From Pseudo-nitzschia pungens (lineage: Eukaryota > Bacillariophyta > Bacillariophyceae > Bacillariales > Bacillariaceae): a DNA stretch of 64,000 nt. The notes below the pieces were generated by a model. It made no database searches and had not been told where the DNA came from. It saw nothing but the letters and a program-made list of their open reading frames with translations. Shown here piece after piece: positions 32,752 to 42,951 of this stretch. Within the stretch, counting starts at the first letter, position 1. Every line of letters begins with the position of its first letter. The DNA lies in the NCBI GenBank assembly GCA_037355855.1, contig CM074758.1:2887001-2951000 (forward strand), read 5' to 3'. A program made the translations under genes and the position numbers.

Positions 32752-33382
32752 AAACATGCCTTTTTAAACCCATCCCAAAATGGGTGCAAATGAAATCACT
32801 GTGTAAATGAAATTAATGAAAAAACCCTTCATTGAAAAGAGAAGTTTTTTGGATCAGTTCAGTTTTGCTGAATGAGAATGGCATACACCCCGAGTTTTGC
32901 TGAATGAAAATGGCACATGCCCTTAGCCCTGAAAGGGATCTCTTTTTGTAACACAATTGAAACTGCAAGAACACTCTTCCTGTTTCTAATACCTGTATCC
33001 TTCCAAAAATTCAGTGTCTCCACTTTCCAATGCAAGGTGGAACCATTTCAACCAGTACAATCACATTTGTACTAACAGGTGTGAGACAACAGCAAACCGG
33101 CGGAACCAGAACGCCACTATGAAATACAGCAGCATCCTAAACAATACACTCCCCTTTGTCTCCAGCAAGCAAACATCCAACAAAGAAGAAAGAAATAGAC
33201 AAAAGAAAACAAGGAAACAAGACATGAAATGCTGAAACAAAACGTCGAAACAAAACGCCGAACCAAAAAGCTGAAATGAAACATTGAAACAAACGCTCAA
33301 ACAAAAAACGCTGGAACACTGAGACACCAAAACAAAACACTCCCCTTGATCTCCAGCAAGCAAAATGTCTTACACAAGTTGT
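32752..33382. other. Flank of copia element, A-rich repeats
   Basis: Holds two copies of GAGTTTTGCTGAATGA (near 32864 and 32892), two of CACTCCCCTTGTCTCCAGCAAGC-like sequence (near 33148 and 33338), and a series of AAACAAAACGCC/GAAACAAA words between 33230 and 33320. Likely decayed transposon sequence. No gene. Confidence 0.6.
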
Positions 33383-33746
33383 GACACTCTAGAGTAGAAA
33401 AAGTTGGAGTGTTATGGGATAGAGGTAATTTAAAGATGAATGATTAATAAATTGTGTTATAAAAGAGAATGGTTGAATACTTTACAAGATGGCAATGATT
33501 CCTTGAGTATGGGATGAATGATTGAACAAGTATATTATTGTTGGGGTTGGGCATAATATCAATAATCAGCAAGTCACAGGAATCTTTGTTTGAATATTGA
33601 TTCAGTATCATATTGTATGTGTATACGTGTACGTTGAATATTCAGTATATATACATATACATGAATATTATATATATTGGAGTACATGCAGGATTCAATG
33701 AATCATTTAGAGCCTTTTGTAGGATTGTAAAGCTAGCATGTTACAC
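33383..33746 (-). repeat. LTR-like repeat, family B, inverted copy
   Basis: The reverse complement matches 37988-38635 over two blocks: the CATGCTAGC end with the GCATGTACTCCAATAT segment, and the long segment with ATAATATCAATAATCAGC to the ACACTCTAG end. It starts TGTAACATGC in its own sense. Divergence is substantial, so this family is older than the copia element. Confidence 0.7.
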
Positions 33747-33759
33747 AAGTAGCCAAGAT

Positions 33760-34250
33760 AGAACTGATACAGCAGGGGGGGAGCAGCAAGCAGCAATGTG
33801 TTTTTATACAGGGGAGCAACAAGCAGCAACGCGTCAATAATACAGGGGACAGCAGCAGCAACGTGTCGATAATACAACATGTAGATAATACAGGGGACAG
33901 CAACACATTTATATACGGCAAACAGCAATGCATTGAATATACATAATACAGGGGACAGCAGCAGCAACACGTTGATCTACAACAAACAGCAACGCGTTGA
34001 TATGCAGCAAGCATCAATATACAGGGGAGCAGCAAGCAGCAAGCAGCGAGTAGTGAATAACGTACAGGGGTTTTGCTGGGTTTGATGCTTGGATTATGTA
34101 CTGTAAAGAGATACTCTGGCACAGCCAAGATGAAGGCAATACAGTAGGGGGGGGAACAGCAAGCAGAAAATAGCAGCAAAGCGTCGATAATACAGGGGAG
34201 CAACAAACAGCTGCAACGCGTTGATAGTACAGGGGGGGACTGTGACATGC
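33760..34250 (+). repeat. Minisatellite, CAGGGGA-CAGCAA units
   Basis: Irregular tandem array with units of about 35-45 bp built from ATACAGGGG(A), AGCAGCAA(GC)AGCAA and a CGCGTTGATA-like end. Roughly ten copies, interrupted at about 34050-34145 by unrelated sequence. Unit length and spacers vary, unlike a CRISPR array. Confidence 0.85.
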
Positions 34251-34254
34251 TACT

Positions 34255-34540
34255 AGCATAGCTAGCATAAGTCACATTACTGTTTATCTTTAAGTAGAAA
34301 ACAGTAGAAATCAGTACTGAATCCAAAAATCAAAATCCCGACAGCCTCAACGAAAGAGGCACCTTGTATCCCTGACAAGCAACAACATGTCAGGCCTGTA
34401 CAGAGATCCCCCTATTGCTTACAAGAGCTCCTTCGATTGGACCAAGCCCAAGCTGTTTACGCTCTACAACACCTAGAAGAATTGCTCTTTGTAGAGGAGT
34501 CCTTTCGAAACGCCACAAAGCATTACTGTGTTAAACATCA
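34255..34540 (+). pseudogene. Degenerate gag fragment, family B, copy 1
   Basis: Starts with TGTGACATGC and a leader ending CAGTACTGAATCCAAAA, shared with 38640-38690. ATG at 34387 opens a frame similar to the start of the 38834 gag (SGLYRDPPIAY against AGLYRNPPINY), then hits stops and a deletion, resuming with GAATTGCTCTTTGTAGAGGA. Clearly a dead copy. Confidence 0.65.
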
Positions 34541-35033
34541 AGGTAGAAACTTTGGAGTAGTATTAAATTGTGTGTTATTGAATACTTGACGAGATGGGAT
34601 TAAAATTAAAGAGAGAATAATGAGTGATGATGTCATCGCGACCTCTTCATGTATCACGTTTCTTTCATCCAACTCATTCCATTCTAAAAGCCAAAATCTG
34701 CCCATCTTCATACTAGTAAAGCACATGTAAGGTTTACTTGTACGGTAGAAACAACTACGGTACCGGTACGTAAATAATACTAAGATTTAATCAGAATGGA
34801 AGTAATGCGAACTGCTGGTAACTCCTGTCAAATAAATATTAGTCCATCAGGGTAACAGGGTGGACAGAAGAGAACAAAATTTCATAGTCGATAGAAATGT
34901 GTTATGTAATTCCGTGATCATTTGTAGTGTCTCGATATGTAATTCCGGGAATCACTCATAGAGGTGCCGGTGATGTTATGGGTAACTTACGTACAGTACC
35001 GTGCCGTATGTAAAAATCTATGGTTTTGAGGCA
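34541..35033. other. AT-rich gap between gag remnant and inverted-repeat element
   Basis: No gene. A duplicated TGTAATTCCG...GATCA word occurs near 34907-34955, and GTAC-rich words near 34985-35040. Confidence 0.5.
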
Positions 35034-35035
35034 TA

Positions 35036-35803
35036 CGGTACCCGTCGAAAACTAAAATGGATCACGTTTACCATAATGGATCAAGTGGAGTGACAGCAGC
35101 TTTGCTTTTTGCAATATCTCCTTGCATACACCACCTCTGTTCAAAGTAAAGACATCGTCTGTTAGCTAACACTCTACTCTACAATGCTCTATATTCACTT
35201 TTAAACAATCTTGCTTATTCTTCCCTTAGTAAGCTCCCGAATACAGAAATTGGGCCAAAAATTGTGTGTTTTCGAGTGACAGCATCTAGCCGGCATGTTT
35301 TTTTGGCTTGCGCGCAGAGGACATACTAATTTTTCATTACCAAATTACATTGCAGGCAGAGGACATACAAATTTTTCGTTACCAAATTACATCCCTTCCG
35401 TTACTAATAGTGACGTAAACCTAACCGTCCATAAAAAGGACATTATAATATCATTATGATTTATACCGAATGGTACCGAATGGTACATACATACAAAGAA
35501 CAACAGATGCTGTCACTTGATTGTATGGTCGCCTGTAGAAAATGTACCAGAGTCTACATTTACCATAATGGATCAATTTTTGGAAATTTTGCGACAAAAC
35601 CACTATCTACAGGGGGCCAAAGCTATGGATGTAAGTCACCGATTTCAACAGGAGTTGTTGCAAACAGTCAGTTTATAGTGTGTACGAACAGGTTGTAACT
35701 TTCGTTGAGGAGGTTTCCGTTACTGGGAGGAGGTATTTGGTCAGATAGTGAGCCAACAATCTGTCACTCTAACGTGATCCATTTTAGTTTTTCACGGGTA
35801 CCG
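35036..35803. mobile_element. Non-autonomous TIR DNA transposon (MITE-like), 768 bp, TA target
   Basis: Inverted ends of about 34 bp: CGGTACCCGT, two differing bases, then AAAACTAAAATGGATCACGTT, repeated in reverse at 35770-35803. TA flanks both ends (35034-35035 and 35804-35805), as for Tc1/mariner-type insertion. Internally TTTACCATAATGGATCA recurs at about 35068 and 35564, and a 36-bp direct duplication sits at 35311-35388. The longest internal frame (80 codons at 35456) is not a transposase. Confidence 0.85.
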
Positions 35804-36539
35804 TAGCAGATTAAAAACGTTTCAAGTTCTGTCACAAATGAGACTCCACAATACTACAAGCACATACGGTGTACGAGTACTGGTAGAATTCGATTGCGGC
35901 ACTTATCGATAGTAGCCTTCGTTGCATTTAAAGCTCCCAATTCCCACCCGAGGTATAACTACTACTTCGTAAGAAATAATTCGTCGTTCAACCAGGGTTT
36001 CGGTTGCTTGTGATGCTGCTTACTCTACCGACTTTTTTCTCGGAATGTGCAACCCTGAAGTCGAGCTTCTTAAGTAGTGGCAAGAAAAATGATTAAGTCG
36101 TACCAACTATCGAAAAAGTTCATCTTCATGCGTCACTAAAAAGAAAGAAAAATACAATCGTTAATTAAAGCGATATTTCGTTTAATCCTTTTAAAAATAT
36201 ACTACGGAATTCCTACTAATCTTTTCAGACGTTTTTTCCCATCTGTTCTATGTTCTTTCCGCATTAAATACCATTCTGATTTCCCTTGTTCTTCACTGTG
36301 ACAGAGTGTTTCTATTTTTCAACTTTTTCACCGTTCATTTAGAACAGCATTTGTTTTGTTCCTTTTTGCATTGTCCAGCTTGTTTCCATCAATAAAAATA
36401 AATGCCAGATGCCAGCTGGCAGTCGACGTAAAGTCGTAAAGCTGTGTTGAAGTGATAGAAATAATACGAAGTAATTCACTGCATTGAACAGCACAACATT
36501 GCAACTCGATCCACGTATGGTGAGACCACGGGAACAAAG
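35804..36539. other. AT-rich intergenic, no gene seen
   Basis: Between the inverted-repeat element and the hypothetical gene. No coding frame and no repeat I can recognise. Confidence 0.55.
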
Positions 36540-37027
36540 ATGTCATCGACAACAATCGATCCAAAACTCAGTCCAGCAACTGCGGCTGTTGAGAGGCTCA
36601 ATCTTCTCCCTGAAAGAGAATGGAATCGAGTAAGACTTCTCTCAGACAGGGACGATGACTACTACGGAGCTATCGATCAGATTGATAATCATGCCATCCA
36701 ACAGACAGAATACAAAGAAGGAATAGATGGAGTGTTCGATATGACTGCGCTCTCCCGGATATCAAAATCTATGTGCACAGAGCACCGAACGTCGGTGAAG
36801 GCCAGTCCCATCGCTTTTTCGTTGTATTCTACGTGCGACATGGAAGCCCTGTTTTCTATAGCGACAACGAAGAAGGGTCGGAGCGCGATTGCGAAGGGAC
36901 GAAGACGTCGATTAGTCCGATGTATTGCATGGAAATCCAGGCTTGCCTTGTTAGACGCGTCGCCGTCGAATATGACGAGTCACAAAAGGGTCTGCTCTGC
37001 AAGATAAATACGTTTATTTCAACGTAA
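36540..37027 (+). CDS. Hypothetical protein, frame break suspected
   Basis: Not recognised. ATG 36540 opens a frame with balanced composition for about 65 codons (LSPATAAVERLNLLPEREW, DDDYYGAIDQIDNHA). From about 36740 the frame two bases on looks coding instead: LPDIKIYVHRAPNVGEG, FFVVFYVRHGSPVFY, MEIQACLVRRVAVEYDE, to TAA at 37027. One missing base near 36700-36750 would join them; no intron signals fit. The second half is hydrophobic-aromatic like a beta-rich domain. It could be a relic gene, since it is isolated among transposons. Confidence 0.4.
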
Positions 37028-37987
37028 AACTTCGACGCAACGCAGCAGTCGGATATTTGGGGTCATTCGTGCCTTGTGATAAATATGCATCATCGATTCG
37101 TTTGATCAATCATTAGATTTCCACCATACATTGCGAAGATTGAAAAATCGATGACAACTGAGGGAGTTCGGATGAGTGATGAGTTCAAAGCAAGCACTAA
37201 TATATCGGTACCACTATGTCTGTGGTAATCTTTTAGAATTTACATTATTTTTTCTCTCGAAACTTGCATTTTGATTCTTTAACAACCACCAAGTTCTCGA
37301 ATGAATTAATAATGCAGTAGCGGATATTTGCTGTGTATTCGGTTCAGCGGGAAACATAGTGCATGCTATTCATCAAATAAATGGCTATGGCATAAAACTA
37401 AGCTTTTACCGAAAGAATTTGACTGAGGATGCAATCCTATCAATCAATCAAAAGCAAGCAAAAAAGATCAAAAAGGACATTATTTTGTGACCAACTGCTT
37501 CTGGAATTCAATAAACCAATCTTGTGGAAACCGATCTCTCATGGAAAGGTGTATGCACCAAAAATTCATCAGAGTGCTTGTTGCTGTCAGAGGATATGGT
37601 GGTGTGGGCACACTGGATTCCAATTCTGAACACACAATCCTACTTCAAGCAACACAAGTAGTGCTTTGTTGGTGGGTTTTTTCTTTTAGGACAGTGATCA
37701 TCATTTTACTCAGGGGATATATCCTTTCCCAGGATTGATTTTGTTCACACCACATAGCTGGGCAACATGTGCCTCTCATGCGTCCTTTGCAGCTCTTGGT
37801 TGTCTGTTCTTTCTCCATTCCATTAGTGATTCCATTCAAAAGTTTTCATCTAGTGGAACTTTGTCCATTCCTTTCCATTGTAGGTCCTCACTCCTTTCCA
37901 AATGGCAAGATCATCTTGCATGCCAGACTTGGCCACGAGCCCACTCAAGACTGGGTCCTTGCAATCCCCAATTGTAAAAGGACAGTC
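37028..37987. other. Intergenic, probably decayed transposon sequence
   Basis: 37470-37985 has interrupted coding-like composition on both strands but no domain I can name. It ends in a purine-rich GTAAAAGGACAGTCA directly before the family B LTR-like repeat, as a polypurine tract would. Confidence 0.45.
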
Positions 37988-38640
37988 ATGTAGCATGCTG
38001 GCATAGCCTTACTACAAAAGGCTTCTAAATGATTATTGAATCCCGCATGTACTCCAATATGTGTGATATTCATGTATGTATGTTCAGTATATATACACAT
38101 ACAATTGTGACATGCTAGCGTAGCATGAACCACGATTAAATAATTAACCGAATCCCACATACGAGCTGACCGGTGTTTGAATATTCAAACTGTACGCCGG
38201 AACGCTCCAGCAATGCATGTGTGCCCTTATTCAAATATGAGCACGGCGCGCTTGTGTATATTCAAACGTTCACATAAAAATCACAAAGCTCGCTTAAGAG
38301 TTAAAACTTTAGTCACAATTTTATACTACTCCCAATTTTCTACCTTAGAGTGTAACAACAATCTGATACTAATTGGATACTCAAAATATCAAGATAAACA
38401 AAGATTCCCGTGACTAGCTGATTATTGATATTATGCCCGACGAACAATATTATTGTTCAATCGCTCATTCGTTCCATACTCAAGAAATCATTCCCATCTC
38501 ATAGTAAAGCATTCAACCATTCACAATTTCTTTAATCACACTAATTTATTAATCAATACATCTTTAAAATACCTCTATCGTGTACCACTCCACCTAATTC
38601 TACCCTAGAGTGTTACACAGTAATTACTGTCCGCTTGAAA
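37988..38640 (+). repeat. LTR-like repeat, family B, direct copy with insertion
   Basis: Begins TGTAGCATGC and ends near TAGAGTGTTACACA. Blocks 37988-38100 and about 38385-38620 match the inverted copy at 33383-33746; 38101-38380 is extra and starts with a second TGTGACATGCTAGC, suggesting nested insertion or two overlapping LTRs. Confidence 0.65.
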
Positions 38641-38833
38641 GTAGAAGACAAAAGAAACTCAGTACTGAATCCAAAACATCCTTTATCCTAAACAACAGGT
38701 GTACATCAATACCCTGACAAGCAAAAAGAAACAATGATCGATCGCAATCTCCAAAAGAACTGATCCAAGCAAGAACTACGAAATGCCAAATTGATTGAAC
38801 GCCGAATCGATCGAACACTTTGAATCAAGAACC

Positions 38834-39358
38834 ATGGCAGGACTCTACAGAAATCCTCCAATCAATTATACTCCTTCATTTGACAGGAGCAAGCCCAAGA
38901 GAACCAAGCTCTCCATTGTTGATGCCAATGGAAACCAAGACAGCATGAAGATCCCTCTATTCACCAACAAAGGAGGTCTAGAAGAACTGCTCTTTGTGGA
39001 AGAAGCCTTCAGGAACGCCGCAAAGCTCCTAGGACTACCAATCACCAAATATATCTTCCACTTCAGCAGATGCCTAAACACAGACACCCAAACCAAGTGG
39101 AATGAAATGCTGAAAGATCCCCTGGATCCAGATGAATTCCAATATGAAGAGAGCGTCAAAGGATATGAAGCAGCAATTATTGACTTTATCAAGCAACACC
39201 ATTGCAATGCAACAGACACCAAAGATATCATGCATACATACCTTCGAACGCTGAAGAAACCAAGCAACGTCTCATGCAAAAAACATGCAGACCAAATGGT
39301 TGAGGACAGACTGTTGAGGACAAAATCGTTGAGGACACGTTTTGAGGACACGTTTTGA
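38834..39358 (+). pseudogene. Gag-like fragment, family B, copy 2
   Basis: From ATG 38834 about 174 codons stay open, with even, helical composition (GGLEELLFVEEAFRNAAKLL, KWNEMLKDPLDPDEF, VKGYEAAIIDFIKQHHC). It follows an LTR-like repeat plus leader, the place for gag, and has a second damaged copy at 34387. It lacks nucleocapsid and pol: the frame runs into a GTTGAGGACA repeat array and stops. Gag by context and duplication; no motif proves it. Confidence 0.55.
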
Positions 39359-39380
39359 GGACACGTTTTGAGGACAAAGA
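39298..39380 (+). repeat. GTTGAGGACA / TTTTGAGGACACG tandem repeat
   Basis: Six units of 12-16 bp, from GTTGAGGACAGACT through three identical TTTTGAGGACACG units. It cuts off the gag-like frame and marks the edge of the retroelement remnant. Confidence 0.9.
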
Positions 39381-39926
39381 TTTCGGTTTATGACCATTAA
39401 ATTATGGTTGCCCAGCATAATTAAAAATATATAAGAGCCGTTAGTGCCCTGAGATTTTTTGAGAGTAGTGGCGTGCAATGCATGAAAATGGAAATTTTCC
39501 AGAAAAGTTTTTTTTCCATGATGTTCCTGGAAACCATGATTGGGGGACGAGGGACCGGTTATGGGGGACACCTGTTTCACAAGACTTGCGTAGTACCACA
39601 TCATCAGAAGTATACCTCTGCATACGTGCAAGCAGTCGTACGTACTCGTATCTTACTCCATAACGTAGCCGTATCTCGATGCCAAGAACTATCTTGGTTA
39701 CCGGTAAGGTTAAGTTACGGTTGATCAAAACCAAGATCGCTCTGTTTTTTTGATTGATTGATGAATCAACTCGTCTGTAAAAGTATTCCCTTCCTCAAAA
39801 CAACTACGAACACCTTGTCAGATCTCGTATGATTCATATTTGTTAGAGATTGCCATTGACTACAAAATCTTCGCAGACTAAATAGACGAACGCAACTGTT
39901 TCCTGACCCAAAGCAATTCTAGCATC
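39381..39926. other. 5' flank of PDZ gene
   Basis: No gene. A CCGGTAAGGTTAAG variant of the dispersed motif lies at 39701-39714, about 215 bp before the PDZ gene start. Confidence 0.5.
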
Positions 39927-40766
39927 ATGGCATCATTTTTCCTGAAAGCTTTGCTTTTGCTTGCAGTTTCAGAGAAACCTATCACTGCCTTTGTTGGACC
40001 GTCAACAGCTTTGAAATCCAAGTCTTCGTCACCTTTCGATACCGCTTGCCATGAATCGCTTACAGTTCCGGGAATGTGGGGATCCGGACTGAATTTTGGC
40101 AAGGGCGACTTCAAATTCTACAGAAGTTTCGACTCATTCATGAGACCCTTTACGGACGAAGACAAAGCTGCATTTCCCGAAGTCTTCAATCTCCCGAAAG
40201 GCGTTTACGAAGTATCGATGACAAAGCCACTCGGCATAGTCTTCGAAGAAATCGAGGCCGGCGAAGGAGTCTTTGTACAGGATTTGGTAGAAGGTGGACT
40301 GGCAGAGGTACAAGGAAAGATTCAACCGGGAGATGTTCTGATCGGTGTAACAGCCGTCAAGGTTGTCGGCGGTAAGGCAAAGAGACACATGATACGGAGT
40401 TTTCAAACAAACGACGATAGTGGAATTAAGTCAATGGCAACAGAGAAGAATTTGCATGAAATACTCAATCGCTGATGGGTAACTCTTTTTGCGTCTTTTT
40501 ATTCCTTTCTTTTCTGCTCAAACATGTCAAAAATTGTTGTAGCTAAATGGGAACGACGATTGATTCCTGCGCGCAAATTCGACTTCGACACGACCGTTGG
40601 AGCTATCGGGTCAAACGAACCCAAGTGGTCTTGCAATGATGTTGTTCTAATGTTCGAACGCCCGAGTGAATGTGATCGGTCAGAGGTCGATTCTTTTATG
40701 GATTTTTTTGAGCCTCCATTTGGTGAGTTTATTTCATGGTATGAAATCAAGAGGAGCAACGAGTGA
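39927..40766 (+). CDS. Plastid-targeted PDZ-domain protein (2 exons)
   Basis: Exon 1 is 39927-40371, exon 2 is 40543-40766; the donor is GTAAGG and the acceptor TTGTAG after a pyrimidine-rich tract; phase 1 is kept, giving 222 residues. Reading through the intron ends at a stop at 40475, so the spliced form is preferred. The N terminus (FFLKALLLLAVSEKPITAF) is a signal peptide ending in the Ala-Phe site typical of diatom plastid preproteins. A PDZ fold spans about residues 92-150: LPKGVYEVSMTKPLGIVFEE, GVFVQDLVEGGLAE, IQPGDVLIGVTAVKVVG. The conserved-looking tail (RRLIPARKFDFDTTVGAIGSN, DVVLMFERP) follows. Role unknown; plastid PDZ proteins often serve in protease or assembly complexes. Confidence 0.75.
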
Positions 40767-41576
40767 AAGATAGCACCATTGTTAAGAGTATGTTCTCTTT
40801 TCTTCAACCGAAATCTAATTCATGTTTCCTTTTTTTCTTGGTTTCTCAAACGCCATGGTCGTAGATAATCCATGGAAGCAGCAACAATAGACCAGTCTCT
40901 GATTTTAAGTTCGGTTCGTTAAAAGAGGTTGAAAAACAGATTCCATGAAAAAAATAAAATCATGCCGTAAGCAGATTCAGTCTGTTTTAGGAAGGTTACG
41001 TCTCCTGTAGTTGTTTCACATTAGAGCCTAGAAAAGTAACTCAGTGTTTTGACTACACGTACGTAAGATTAGGACTACATACTTTTTGAGCTTACAGGGT
41101 AGGGACGTACCGGTAATTACGTATGGTGTTGGTACGGAAGGATTCCAGTAGGTACGAGAAATTAAACTATGGAGGACTACAAGCAAGTACAAGTAAAAGT
41201 ACGAGTAAGGTTACGAACTGACAACCATCTCAACACGTAATCTTACCGGTACCCATAAGGTTGTACCGTAAGGTTAGTCGTTCCCTGTCGTTCTGGTTTG
41301 CTTTTTCGGTTTTTGTCGATCGAATCAAAATCGATGCACGAATTATTATTCACTCAACTTTCGAAACTTTGAAATTGTTGACCTTCGATCCTATTTTTTT
41401 GACTCGCGTGATGAGGTTAAGGTTACGCCATCATCTAATTACGAAATAATAATAATAATATTACTTGTAGCACGAACTGGTATTTTTTGCGAGACTTGGG
41501 GTCACCCTTCCTTTGTTTGCTTCCAAAACTCTACAGTCGCATTCACTGTCGTCGCTGTTATTAAATAGATGGCCGA
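40767..41576. other. 5' flank of two-helix membrane protein gene
   Basis: No gene. Carries GTAAGGTTAC at 41205 and CCGTAAGGTTAG at 41266, plus GTAC-rich words, and an (ATA)n run near 41448. Confidence 0.55.
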
Positions 41577-42755
41577 ATGATGTTCCGGCGGAACAGTCAA
41601 CGAGACACATTGCCAACCACGTCCTACAATAGCAGCGGCGGCGTAGGTGGACTCCCCCTTGCGGGAGGAGGATCAGGTTCTTTGGATGGTTCCGGAAGAT
41701 CGATCAAAATGGATGCACCGGTGGTGAAGGCGTGGAAAAAGGCTAGTGGCTATACCAGATGGACATATTATTTTCTCGGTTTCACTCTTTTCACGATATT
41801 TTATGGATTTCGAACCTTGCGATATTGGAATGGTGCGTCCGAATGAATGCCTTCGAACATCTTTCTTGTCTGTTGTGAACATTGCAGGAAACTGGAAATG
41901 AACTGGTGACAAACTGAAAATCAGTCGCAATCGTTGGGAAAATGTCCTCTTGGCCTAGCATCTTTGACACTGCGTTTGCTGACTTACTCCTTATTATTAT
42001 TTGCATTTTGCTATTTGGAAACAATTCAAATTCAAATCGAATGAATCGATACGGATTGAATAGCATCTATTTGGTTGACTTGTCATCAACAAGAATGTAC
42101 TTTGGAGATTACCCCTCCTGGCACACGCACAATGACTGTAGTCTTTCCGAGAACGCAGTTGCATAGTGCACAGCCCATCAAAACAGACAAAGATGGGAAT
42201 TTTATTGAAATCGATAACGACAAGTACGAGCCACCGCCACGCAAAGGTCAGAAGAAAAAGAAGAAATATTCGAGTAACAGTAGAGGACCCGATAGCGATG
42301 GTAGATACAAAACATATCGCATTAACTTACTGAAAGAAAGCCCCAAAGGAGATGACAAAGACAACGTAATTGACTCAGATTTTTCGGAGGTGAAGAAGTA
42401 TCTAAACGAAGAAGATGATGGCATGTACTCGTTGCACTTTCGTCAGTTTTCTCTGACCCAAACGAGATTAAGGATCCGATCAAACATCAACAAAGTCGAG
42501 AGCTATGTGAAAAAACGACGCCAAAAACTTCTCATAAAGGAATCCGCAATTCTGCCGTGGCAGGGAATCTTGTGTCTCGTCTTTGGCTTGGTCGGGCTTC
42601 TTTTAACGATACTCATCGGTCAATTTTGGGATGAAGCACCTCGGAAGCAAGGGGGACCTGGGGCTCGGCGTCAGAGCTCATCTTACCGCCGTAGCAGTAG
42701 TAGCAGACGGATGCCGTCGAGACGATCGTCAGGATATCAATCCCGTAAAAACTAA
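41577..42755 (+). CDS. Two-helix membrane protein with central soluble domain (2 exons)
   Basis: Exon 1 is 41577-41832 (donor GTGCGT), exon 2 is 42094-42755 (acceptor CAACAAG); phase 1 is kept, 305 residues. Helix 1 is near 63-82 (TYYFLGFTLFTIFYGFRTL), right before the junction. The central part starts with ECTLEITPPGTRTMTVVFPR then VxLHSA/IKTDKDG, a beta-rich pattern that reads as conserved. A Lys-rich patch and an acidic patch follow, then helix 2 (GILCLVFGLVGLLLTILIG) and an Arg/Ser-rich cytosolic tail. Both ends are thus on the same side and the central domain is lumenal. I do not recognise the family; a small ER or Golgi membrane protein is plausible. Confidence 0.65.
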
Positions 42756-42951
42756 TAAGACGTGGTAAGAAGATACAAGGGAAAGATATAGATTTTTCAG
42801 TTCACTGAATAATTCACTTCCCAGAGCGATTCCTAAAACTTTGAAGTTATTCTGCAACGTAGCGGTACTAGTTTCATTTAACTCGTATTGTGCTCAATGC
42901 CCCTTGTATGTGAACATTTCCCTTCGGATAAGTACCACTTTTGACAGTTTT

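Noticed and set aside
33760..34250. CRISPR array
   Set aside because: Repeat units vary in length and sequence, spacers are not regular, and the host is a eukaryote.
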